Positions 1 through 5,827 of a DNA stretch of 10,188 nt are shown here, piece by piece. The position numbers and the translations under genes are program-made. Below the pieces are notes generated by a model, which ran no database searches, had not been told where the DNA came from, and was given only the letters and a program-made list of their open reading frames with translations. The stretch is from Candidatus Corynebacterium faecipullorum (GTDB lineage: Bacteria > Actinomycetota > Actinomycetes > Mycobacteriales > Mycobacteriaceae), in contig DXEO01000077.1 in the NCBI GenBank assembly GCA_019114925.1, positions 1 to 10,188 of the forward strand, written 5' to 3'. Numbering within the stretch: position 1 is the first letter of the stretch; each line of letters begins with the position of its first letter.

Positions 1-1815
1 CAGTTCCGCCAACTCCAAAAAGGCGTCGAGGGAGGCATCGGCGCCGTCGACGGCCGCCATATGCACGGCAGGTGGAAAGCGCACCTCGCGGCGTGCCTGC
101 AATTCCGCTGCTGCAGCTCCCACCATGTCCCAGCGGCTCAAGAAGCCCACGAGTGGCAGCTGCTCATCGGCGGCAACGATCACCGTTCCGCCGTCGCAAG
201 CCGGCGCAACGAGAGTGGCTGCAGCCGCCCACTTGGCCAAAGTGTCCTCTGTGGCTCGCAAATCCTGGCGGCCCAACAGCGCCCCGGTTTCCACCAAGAG
301 TGCGGCGCCATAATGCCCACCCTCCGCGATGCGCGGTTCCGCGCCGGGTGTGGCGATAACCAGCGCGGGACCAGCTGGGATCTCATCGAGGATGGTGGCG
401 CCGCCCGACTGGATCACCCTGGTATTGGGAAAAGCGCGGCCCATCTCTTCCGCCGTGCGTTCGGAACCCAGCACGATGGCGCGCAGCCGCGGCGAGCCAC
501 ATTCGGAGCACCGATAATGAGCGTCAACGCGCCCACACCACCGGCACGTCGGCAGCGCAGCCGAATCTGTCGATTCATCCCTCGAAGCACCAGCGGAAGG
601 CAGACCCAAGGGACCATTGCAATGACGGCAACGCGCCGGGGACGCACAGTGCCCACAAGCCAAAATCGGCGCGTAACCCTTACGCGGGACCTGCACGAGG
701 ACGGGCTCACCGCGGTCGAGCGCTGCACGTGTGGCCTGAAATGCTGGGCCGCTGACAGCCGTCGTCCCGCCCTGCATGTGGCGGGCCAGATTAATCCCGT
801 ACGCACCCACCGCAAGGATGTTGGGGCGCCTCTTCTCTAGCGCTGTATCGCTAGGTAGAAGATCGTGAGCCCACCCCGATTCAACAAGTAACTGGACTTC
901 CGCAGTGCGCGCATGGCCGGCGAGAATAAGGCTGCAGCCTTCCTGCGCCGAGCGAGTACTGAGCACCTCCCTCGAATGGGCATAGGGCTTGAGGTTATCT
1001 ACCAAATTATCGTCGCCGTCATTGAGAACAACCGCCAGCTTGAGGCCCTTGACTGGGGCGAAGGCTGCGGAGCGAGTACCGATGACGATCCGTGCTTGAC
1101 CAGTTAAGGCGGAAAGGTAGCGACGATAACGGGCCTGGGGACCAGTACTGTGTGCGAGGACAGTGATCTGTTTAGCGGAAACATGGCGGCGAAACGCCGC
1201 CTCTAGGCAATCCAAGTCACGTTGATCGGGGACGACCATGAGCACGCCCCCGCCCTGCAGCGCCACGCTGGTGCCGAGGGCGGCCAAAGCACCGGCCCAG
1301 TCTTCCCCGGGGGCAATCTGCCAGGCTGCCCGGGCAATGTGTCCCGATAATACCGAATCTACGAAGGACTCACCGTGCTGATAGCCCGACCACGCGGAGA
1401 GATCCGGATGCTCGGCAGTGCCAAGTTCCTCCCACGGCGTATTCACGTCCGCTTCTTCCGCCTTGGCGTGGCGAGCCGGGATCGCGGTGCGAATGATATC
1501 GGAGCGCACGCCGCCATAACGAGCCGCGAGGGATTCGATGAGCGCCGACATCGTCGGGGTGTACACCGCGTAGGGAGAAATGACGCGGTCAATATAGCGA
1601 AGCGAACCCGCATAGTCGGAATCGCTAGCTCGCGACAACAAGATGGCGTCAACCAAACGGCCGTTGAAACGAATGCGCACCCGCACTCCGGGCTGGGCAG
1701 CCTGTGAATCCGATTCATCAATGAGGTAGTCGAACTCTCGGTCCAGGTGGGCTACCCCTAACAGAGGCAACACCCGCGCAACCGGTTGCTGGGCGGCGGG
1801 TGTCTTCTTGGGCAT
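1..1815 (-). CDS. priA: Primosomal protein N' (PriA), actinobacterial helicase-motif-less type; C-terminus cut by window edge
   Basis: The frame is open from the ATG at 1815 to base 1, giving 605 codons without a stop; the end of the protein lies outside the window. PriA recognises stalled or repaired replication forks and starts primosome reloading in the cytoplasm. The N-terminal fork-binding part reads ARVLPLLGVAHLDREFDYLI (about residues 13-32). The GTRSAAFAP motif typical of PriA is kept, and all eight zinc-ligand cysteines are present as four CxxC pairs: C387/C390, C396/C399, C424/C427 and C436/C439. The ATPase motifs are missing: the expected P-loop region reads QIAPGEDWAG (166-175), and the DEEH box is NDGDDN (265-270). 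This matches the known mycobacterial and corynebacterial PriA proteins, which are thought to have no helicase activity. The ATG lies 11 bases after the metK stop with no good Shine-Dalgarno, so it is probably co-transcribed and perhaps translationally coupled to metK. The family assignment is firm; the exact start is less so. Confidence 0.93.
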   Translation of the reverse strand, partial: MPKKTPAAQQPVARVLPLLGVAHLDREFDYLIDESDSQAAQPGVRVRIRFNGRLVDAILLSRASDSDYAGSLRYIDRVISPYAVYTPTMSALIESLAARYGGVRSDIIRTAIPARHAKAEEADVNTPWEELGTAEHPDLSAWSGYQHGESFVDSVLSGHIARAAWQIAPGEDWAGALAALGTSVALQGGGVLMVVPDQRDLDCLEAAFRRHVSAKQITVLAHSTGPQARYRRYLSALTGQARIVIGTRSAAFAPVKGLKLAVVLNDGDDNLVDNLKPYAHSREVLSTRSAQEGCSLILAGHARTAEVQLLVESGWAHDLLPSDTALEKRRPNILAVGAYGINLARHMQGGTTAVSGPAFQATRAALDRGEPVLVQVPRKGYAPILACGHCASPARCRHCNGPLGLPSAGASRDESTDSAALPTCRWCGRVDAHYRCSECGSPRLRAIVLGSERTAEEMGRAFPNTRVIQSGGATILDEIPAGPALVIATPGAEPRIAEGGHYGAALLVETGALLGRQDLRATEDTLAKWAAAATLVAPACDGGTVIVAADEQLPLVGFLSRWDMVGAAAAELQARREVRFPPAVHMAAVDGADASLDAFLELAEL

Positions 1816-1826
1816 AGGGCCCGATT

Positions 1827-3050
1827 CTACAGGCCGGCAGCGCGACGCAGGTCGTCGGCTCGCGAGGTGTCCTCCCACGGCAGATCGACATCGGTGCGCC
1901 CGAAGTGTCCGTAGGCTGCGGTCTGGCGATAGATTGGGCGCTGCAAGTCGAGCTCGCGAATAATCGCGGCTGGACGCAGGTCGAAGACCTTATTCACCGC
2001 TGCCTGAATGTCAGCATCGCTCAAGCCCTCGTGGGCAGTGCCGAAGGTCTCCACATACAGACCGACCGGCTTTGCGCGTCCAATGGCGTAGGCAACCTGT
2101 ACCTCGGCGCGGTCTGCCAGGCCAGCGGCCACGATGTTCTTGGCTACCCAGCGCATAGCATAAGCCGCAGAACGATCCACCTTGCTGGGGTCCTTTCCCG
2201 AGAACGCACCGCCGCCGTGGCGGGCCATGCCACCGTAGGTATCCACGATGATCTTGCGGCCGGTCAAGCCCGCGTCACCCATTGGCCCACCCAGAATAAA
2301 GGAGCCGGATGGGTTGATGAGAAGCTCAGTATCTTCGGTGTAGTACTGGCCCAAGTCGGCATCGCTTACGACCCACTCGACAACGTGGGTGCGAAGTTGC
2401 TCTGTCAACCACTCCTGGGTCACATCCGGATCATGCTGCGTGGAGATCACGATAGTCTCCAAGCGCGTCGGCACATCATTTTCGTCGTAAGCGAAGGTGA
2501 CCTGGGTCTTTCCGTCCGGGCGGAGCGAAGGCACAATGCCTTCCTTACGGACGTGGGTAAGACGGCGCGAAAGGTGGTGAGCCGTCGAGATCGGCAGCGG
2601 CATGAACTCTGGAGTTTCATTCGTTGCATAGCCGAACATGAGGCCCTGATCACCAGCGCCATACTGGTCATCATCCTCAAACGTTCCCGAACGTACCTCT
2701 GTGGAGGCGTCGACGCCGGCCCCAATCTCCTGGGATTGTTCACCAATGGCCACGTTGACGCCACAGGTGTGGCCATCAAAGCCCACATCGGAAGAGGTAA
2801 ACCCGATCTCTACGAGGGTCTTGCGGACGATCTGCGGAATCTCGACATAACCGGAGGTACGCACCTCACCCACGACGTGGACTTGGCCCGTCGTCACGAG
2901 CGTCTCCACAGCAACGTGGGCGTCAGGATCTTCCTCCAGGAGGGCGTCAAGAATGGCGTCCGAGATCGCGTCACAAATCTTATCCGGGTGACCTTCTGTC
3001 ACGGATTCGCTAGTAAAAAGGCGCACCGCCTGAGCAGCTTTATCAGTCAC
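1827..3050 (-). CDS. metK: S-adenosylmethionine synthetase (MetK)
   Basis: This enzyme makes S-adenosylmethionine from L-methionine and ATP, releasing phosphate and pyrophosphate; it is a cytosolic, usually tetrameric, Mg- and K-dependent enzyme. The 407-residue length is normal for the family. The N-terminal ATP/methionine motif GHPDKICDAISDAI covers residues 20-33. The first family signature, GAGDQGLMFGY, is at 131-141, and the second, GGGAFSGKD, at 279-287, followed by PSKVDRSAAY. The GLTGRK segment (261-266) supplies a catalytic lysine. No expected residue appears to be missing. Translation starts at a GTG with a good Shine-Dalgarno, AAGGAAG (3055-3061), about five bases upstream. The gene has its own promoter, overlapped by a McbR-type operator, which suggests repression according to sulphur-amino-acid status. 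priA follows after 11 bases. Confidence 0.98.
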   Translation of the reverse strand: MTDKAAQAVRLFTSESVTEGHPDKICDAISDAILDALLEEDPDAHVAVETLVTTGQVHVVGEVRTSGYVEIPQIVRKTLVEIGFTSSDVGFDGHTCGVNVAIGEQSQEIGAGVDASTEVRSGTFEDDDQYGAGDQGLMFGYATNETPEFMPLPISTAHHLSRRLTHVRKEGIVPSLRPDGKTQVTFAYDENDVPTRLETIVISTQHDPDVTQEWLTEQLRTHVVEWVVSDADLGQYYTEDTELLINPSGSFILGGPMGDAGLTGRKIIVDTYGGMARHGGGAFSGKDPSKVDRSAAYAMRWVAKNIVAAGLADRAEVQVAYAIGRAKPVGLYVETFGTAHEGLSDADIQAAVNKVFDLRPAAIIRELDLQRPIYRQTAAYGHFGRTDVDLPWEDTSRADDLRRAAGL

Positions 3051-3078
3051 AAATCTTCCTTAAACTTATTCCGCGCGC

Positions 3079-3105
3079 CGTGGGCAAGATATGGCTTCTC
3101 CCACG
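3079..3105 (-). other. Small hairpin in the metK 5' leader
   Basis: CGTGGG and CCCACG form a 6-bp inverted repeat with a 15-base loop, inside the predicted metK leader. It leaves the Shine-Dalgarno at 3055-3061 free and has no T-run. The leader, about 70 bases, looks too short for the known SAM riboswitch classes of actinobacteria. A role in mRNA stability is possible, but this may equally be chance in GC-rich DNA. Confidence 0.3.
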
Positions 3106-3127
3106 CCTCGGTTGTTAACACCACCCC

Positions 3128-3156
3128 ATCGTAGACCAAGCGGTCTACAGCTGCAA
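3128..3156 (-). promoter_or_regulatory. metK promoter (-35 TTGCAG, 17-bp spacer, -10 TACGAT)
   Basis: On the minus strand, TTGCAG (3156-3151) and TACGAT (3133-3128) are separated by exactly 17 bases. TACGAT fits the corynebacterial -10 pattern TAnnnT, and TTGCAG keeps the TTG of the -35 consensus. The predicted transcription start is near 3121, giving a leader of about 70 bases before the GTG at 3050. The promoter sits in the 115-bp gap between coaBC and metK. That a palindromic operator lies between the two boxes supports it being a real promoter. The prediction is from sequence only. Confidence 0.75.
3132..3147. promoter_or_regulatory. McbR-type operator, TAGAC-N6-GTCTA
   Basis: The sequence TAGAC-CAAGCG-GTCTA is a perfect inverted repeat of the two 5-base arms, and one further base pair on each side extends the palindrome to 3131-3148. 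It matches without mismatch the published C. glutamicum McbR consensus TAGAC-N6-GTCTA. McbR is a TetR-family repressor of sulphur assimilation and methionine genes, metK included, and is released from DNA by S-adenosylhomocysteine. Here the site fills the spacer and covers the first two bases of the -10 box, which is an ideal place for repression. The motif match is direct observation; binding by a McbR homologue is inferred, because the mcbR gene is not in this window. There is no T-run on either side, so this is not a terminator. Confidence 0.85.
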
Positions 3157-3165
3157 GAACGAGCG

Positions 3166-4461
3166 CTACTTTTCCAATATTTCATTCACCACATCAAGAA
3201 TCTGTGCGGCCACAACCTGCTTTGAGCCTGGGGCAACGACCACTGGGGCGGAAGAGCGACAAAGGATCCACCCTGCGCTCGTAGATTGGCCAAAGACCTT
3301 GCCCTCCCCGACCTCGTTAGCCATGAGAACGTCACAGCCCTTCTTCATAAACTTCTGCTGGGCATACTCGAGCACGCTAGTAGTCTCGTCACCCGTCTCG
3401 GCGGCAAAGCCCACGATGATTGCCTCTCGCTTTACTTCGCCAACCTCACGCCGCTGCACCAGGCCCTTGAGAATGTCCGGGTTCTCCACGAGCTCAAGGC
3501 TGGCCAAGTCCTCGTCGGCTGCCCCCTTCTTCATCTTCGAATCCGCCACGGACGCGGGACGGTAGTCGGCAACAGCCGCGGCCATGATAATGATGTCGGC
3601 ATCGGCAGCTTCGGCATTCATCGCCTCCTGCATATCCCGCGTCGATGTCACGCGCACAACCGACGCGCCTGCAGGGATGGGGAGCGCTTCAGTATTGCCA
3701 GCGACAATAGTGACATCCGCCCCGCGTTGCGCAGCGATCTCGGCCAAGGCGAAACCCTGGCGTCCAGATGAGCGGTTGCCAAGATAGCGCACTGGATCGA
3801 GGTTCTCTTGGGTACCTCCGGCAGAGATCACAACCTTCCGGCCCTGCCAATCATGGTCCACGCAATGCCCCGCGATAATCGTGCGAGCAAACTCCGCTAT
3901 CTGCTCTGGATCCGGCAGGCGGCCGGCACCCGTGTCGGTACCGGTGAGACGCCCATGAGCCGGCTGCATCACGGTGATGCCGCGGCGGCGCAACGTTGCC
4001 ACATTGTCTTGAGTTGCTGGATTCAGCCACATCTCCGTGTGCATGGCGGGGGCAATGATGACGGGGCACGTAGCAACGAGAACGGAAGCGCTCAAAAGAT
4101 CATCAGCGCGGCCACACGCCAACCGGGCGATAAGATCCGCGGTGGCAGGAGCGATGACGACCGCATCAGCCTTCTGCCCCAAGGAAACGTGTTGGACCTC
4201 ATCCACGGCATCAAAGACGGTTGTGGAGACCGGGTGTCCGGACAAAGCCTCGAAGGTGGCCGCCCCAACGAAGTTCAACGCGGCCTCCGTGGGAACGACG
4301 CGAACATCATCTCCGTGCTCTTTAAAATCCCGAATAAGGTGACACGCCTTATAGGCAGCAATTCCGCCTGCCACGCCGACAAGGATTCGGCGACCCCCTG
4401 CGGGATTGGTCGACGCAGGTATCAATTCTGAACTATCTGGGGTTTTCTGTACGTCCTTCAC
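3166..4461 (-). CDS. coaBC: Bifunctional phosphopantothenoylcysteine decarboxylase / phosphopantothenate-cysteine ligase (CoaBC, Dfp)
   Basis: This enzyme carries out two steps of coenzyme A synthesis: CoaB joins 4'-phosphopantothenate to cysteine using CTP, and CoaC, an FMN flavoprotein, decarboxylates the product to 4'-phosphopantetheine. Numbered from the chosen start, 431 residues, the CoaC half begins at RRILVGVAGGIAAYKACHLI (about 24-43), has the probable catalytic His in VQHVSLG (H91) and the PAMHTEMW motif (138-145). The CoaB half starts near GRKVVISAGGTQENLDPVRY (207-226), with NRSSG (229-233) and SKMKK (308-312) in the nucleotide and acyl-phosphate site. The cysteine of the E. coli CoaC ACGD motif is replaced: this loop reads LTGTDTGAGRL (172-182). 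The frame stays open up to an ATG at 4515, but that lies inside the upstream terminator hairpin. The GTG at 4461 is preferred: a TACTAT -10 box sits seven bases before it, suggesting a leaderless mRNA. Function is certain; the start is probable. Confidence 0.95.
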   Translation of the reverse strand: MKDVQKTPDSSELIPASTNPAGGRRILVGVAGGIAAYKACHLIRDFKEHGDDVRVVPTEAALNFVGAATFEALSGHPVSTTVFDAVDEVQHVSLGQKADAVVIAPATADLIARLACGRADDLLSASVLVATCPVIIAPAMHTEMWLNPATQDNVATLRRRGITVMQPAHGRLTGTDTGAGRLPDPEQIAEFARTIIAGHCVDHDWQGRKVVISAGGTQENLDPVRYLGNRSSGRQGFALAEIAAQRGADVTIVAGNTEALPIPAGASVVRVTSTRDMQEAMNAEAADADIIIMAAAVADYRPASVADSKMKKGAADEDLASLELVENPDILKGLVQRREVGEVKREAIIVGFAAETGDETTSVLEYAQQKFMKKGCDVLMANEVGEGKVFGQSTSAGWILCRSSAPVVVAPGSKQVVAAQILDVVNEILEK

Positions 4462-4468
4462 TCGGCCG

Positions 4469-4474
4469 ATAGTA
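4469..4474 (-). promoter_or_regulatory. -10 box of coaBC, probably leaderless promoter
   Basis: TACTAT on the minus strand fits the corynebacterial TAnnnT -10 pattern and ends seven bases before the GTG at 4461-4459. Transcription should therefore begin at or next to the start codon, and no Shine-Dalgarno is present, as expected for a leaderless message. No good -35 is seen: TTGGGT (4499-4494) is 19 bases upstream and is itself part of the rpoZ terminator stem. Leaderless mRNAs are common in corynebacteria. The call rests on spacing alone. Confidence 0.55.
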
Positions 4475-4487
4475 CCCAAGACACAGC

Positions 4488-4527
4488 AAACCCACCCAAG
4501 CGTCTGAGGAGACACTTGGGTGGGTTT
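4488..4527 (-). terminator. Strong hairpin terminator after rpoZ
   Basis: A perfect 13-bp inverted repeat (4488-4500 with 4515-4527) is extended by one mismatch and an inner 4-bp stem (4502-4505 with 4510-4513) around a GAGG tetraloop. On the minus strand the stem ends in TTT and is followed by GCTG, so the U-tract is short. The hairpin begins 60 bases after the rpoZ stop and should end the mihF-gmk-rpoZ transcript. Because its arms are nearly symmetrical it could also work on the other strand. The coaBC promoter follows at once. Confidence 0.8.
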
Positions 4528-4587
4528 AGATTCAGAATGACGTCAAGGCACTTGAAGAAGCTGCCTTTTGCCTTCACAATGAGCGGG

Positions 4588-4890
4588 CTAGTTGCCTTCC
4601 TCGTGGTCCAGCAGGCCAGCGTCGATCTCGCGGAGGGCGATAGACAGCGGTTTCTCACCCGGTTCTGGAGTTACCAGCGGCCCGACGAACTCGAAGACGC
4701 CTTCATCCTGTTCTTGGTAGTAGCTGTTGATCTGGCGTGCGCGCTTAGCGGCGAAGATCACCAGAGCGTACTTTGACGAGACCTTGCCCAGCAGTTCATC
4801 AATCGGCGGATCGGTAATACCCGTCGGCGGATCGAATACTGGCTCCGGCTTCACGGCCTCAGAATTAGCAGGTGTGGTCACGTTGGTCAC
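4588..4890 (-). CDS. rpoZ: DNA-directed RNA polymerase omega subunit (RpoZ)
   Basis: Omega is a small subunit that binds the beta' subunit, helping RNA polymerase assembly and, in some bacteria, contributing to ppGpp sensing. The chosen product has 100 residues, normal for actinobacteria. After a variable N-terminus come GITDPPIDELLGKVSSKYAL (24-43) and VIFAAKRARQINSYY (44-58), the helical core of the family, then the actinobacterial tail with GPLVTPEPGEKPLSIALREI (70-89). A GTG at 4896 would add two residues, but it overlaps the Shine-Dalgarno AAAGG (4900-4896). The GTG at 4890, five bases after AAAGG, is therefore the better start. It lies 38 bases after the gmk stop with no terminator between, so the two are probably co-transcribed. 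A strong hairpin follows. Confidence 0.95.
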   Translation of the reverse strand: MTNVTTPANSEAVKPEPVFDPPTGITDPPIDELLGKVSSKYALVIFAAKRARQINSYYQEQDEGVFEFVGPLVTPEPGEKPLSIALREIDAGLLDHEEGN

Positions 4891-4895
4891 ATGCA

Positions 4896-4900
4896 CCTTT
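4896..4900 (-). promoter_or_regulatory. Ribosome binding site of rpoZ (decides the start)
   Basis: AAAGG on the minus strand lies five bases before the GTG at 4890. It overlaps the alternative GTG at 4896-4894, which argues against that codon as start. An ATG at 4892 is in another frame and is followed at once by TGA. Confidence 0.6.
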
Positions 4901-4928
4901 ACTGTTGGTAGATGGTCAAAATCGTGGT

Positions 4929-5498
4929 CTATCCACGCAGGATAGCACTAATTGCAGCAACGGCCTCATCGAGATCTTCATTGACAACGATGTGGTCGAA
5001 CTCCTTTTGCGCGGCAAGCTCCGACTCAGCGGTCTGCAACCGGCGGTCGATGACATCCTGCGGTTCGGTCCCACGCCCTGTCAGGCGCTCGACCAAAACT
5101 TCCCAGGACGGTGGGGCAAGAAACACGGTTTCCGCCTCCGGCATCGCCGCCTTCACGTTGCGGGCGCCTGCGAGATCAACCTCCACCAACACCGGACGGC
5201 CAGCCACCATCGCTTCCTGCACCGGCTGGGCCGGCGTCCCAGAGCGCTGTAAACCACCGTGGATCTCAGCCCATTCGAGCATGTCACCGGCATCGATGTG
5301 TTCTTGGAAAGTCTCCGGGGAGACAAAGAAGTAATCCACCCCATCAGTCTCGCCGGGGCGGGGTTGGCGCGTCGTCATTGAGACGCTGAAGTAGAGGTTG
5401 TCAACATCATCACGCAGGCGCGAAACCACTGTGGACTTACCCACAGCGGACGGCCCGGCCAGAACGACCAGGCGCCCGCGTGCAGTTTCGTCAGCCAT
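4929..5498 (-). CDS. gmk: Guanylate kinase (Gmk)
   Basis: Guanylate kinase transfers phosphate from ATP to GMP (and dGMP), giving GDP, the step that feeds GTP and ppGpp pools; it is cytosolic and essential. The product has 189 residues. The P-loop is GPSAVGKS at 15-22. The GMP-binding region starts at SVSMTTRQPRPGE (38-50), followed by GVDYFFVS (53-60). The NYYG motif found in E. coli and yeast enzymes is replaced by GGLQRSGTPAQPV (81-93), a change I recall also in the M. tuberculosis enzyme. The lid and C-terminal part, with RLTGRGTEPQDVIDRRL (138-154), and EFDHIVVNEDLDEA (166-179), are complete. The ATG is eight bases after the mihF stop and has no clear Shine-Dalgarno, so translational coupling to mihF is likely. 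rpoZ follows. Confidence 0.97.
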   Translation of the reverse strand: MADETARGRLVVLAGPSAVGKSTVVSRLRDDVDNLYFSVSMTTRQPRPGETDGVDYFFVSPETFQEHIDAGDMLEWAEIHGGLQRSGTPAQPVQEAMVAGRPVLVEVDLAGARNVKAAMPEAETVFLAPPSWEVLVERLTGRGTEPQDVIDRRLQTAESELAAQKEFDHIVVNEDLDEAVAAISAILRG

Positions 5499-5506
5499 TG
5501 TGCTAA

Positions 5507-5827
5507 TTACTCGCCGTAGCCGAAACGCTCGAGCAGGGCGCGGCGCTGACGGTCACCCAGGCCACGCAGACGACGGGTCTGAGCAATCTCCAGGTCCTCC
5601 ATGATTTCCTTGGCCTTGACCTTGCCAACCTTCGGCAGAGCCTCGAGGAGAGCGGAGACCTTGGTTTTGCCGATAATCTCGTCGGTCTCGGCCTTCTCCA
5701 GAACTTCCTGCAGGTTGGTCTCGCCGCGCTTCAGCGCAGCCTTGAGCTCAGCGCGAGCCTTGCGGGCCTCAGCGGCCTTTGCGAGAGCTTCTTTGCGCTG
5801 CTCATCTGTCAACTTGGGAAGGGCCAC
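5507..5827 (-). CDS. mihF: Actinobacterial integration host factor (mIHF)
   Basis: mIHF is a nucleoid-associated protein found in actinobacteria and unrelated to E. coli IHF alpha/beta; it bends DNA, affects transcription, and in mycobacteria supports phage L5 integration. The 106-residue product has a basic N-terminal helix rich in Lys, Arg and Ala (residues 8-35). The conserved core follows: IIGKTKVSALLEALPKVGKV (51-70), then EIMEDLEIAQTRRLRGLGDR (74-93) and RALLERF (96-102). The core holds the DNA-binding helix-two-turn-helix region. The start is a GTG with a very strong Shine-Dalgarno, GGAGG (5834-5838), six bases away, fitting a highly expressed protein. gmk begins eight bases after the stop. 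A leader of more than 100 bases precedes the gene, so transcription probably starts upstream of 5900. Confidence 0.96.
   Translation of the reverse strand: MALPKLTDEQRKEALAKAAEARKARAELKAALKRGETNLQEVLEKAETDEIIGKTKVSALLEALPKVGKVKAKEIMEDLEIAQTRRLRGLGDRQRRALLERFGYGE

Noticed and set aside
61..840. Plus-strand 259-codon frame and minus-strand 133-codon frame (414-815) in the low-coordinate region
   Set aside because: The true gene here is priA on the minus strand in another frame, open for 605 codons with clear PriA motifs.
3051..3121. SAM riboswitch before metK
   Set aside because: The predicted leader is about 70 bases with only one 6-bp stem; no SAM riboswitch core or terminator/antiterminator pair is seen, and the operator explains regulation.
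1905..3134. A 409-codon open frame on the plus strand opposite metK
   Set aside because: It is the antisense of a certain, highly conserved metK; high-GC codon bias keeps the opposite frame open. The translation shows no family motifs.
3131..3148. The palindrome as a terminator of coaBC
   Set aside because: The 7-bp stem is not followed by a T-run on the minus strand, and it fits the McbR operator exactly within promoter spacing.
3808..4431. A 207-codon plus-strand frame opposite coaBC
   Set aside because: Antisense shadow of coaBC with no recognisable domain and no promoter or ribosome site.
4462..4515. Upstream extension of coaBC to an ATG at 4515
   Set aside because: The extra 18 residues are encoded by the terminator hairpin and the -10 box, and homologues begin shortly before the RRILVGVAGG motif.
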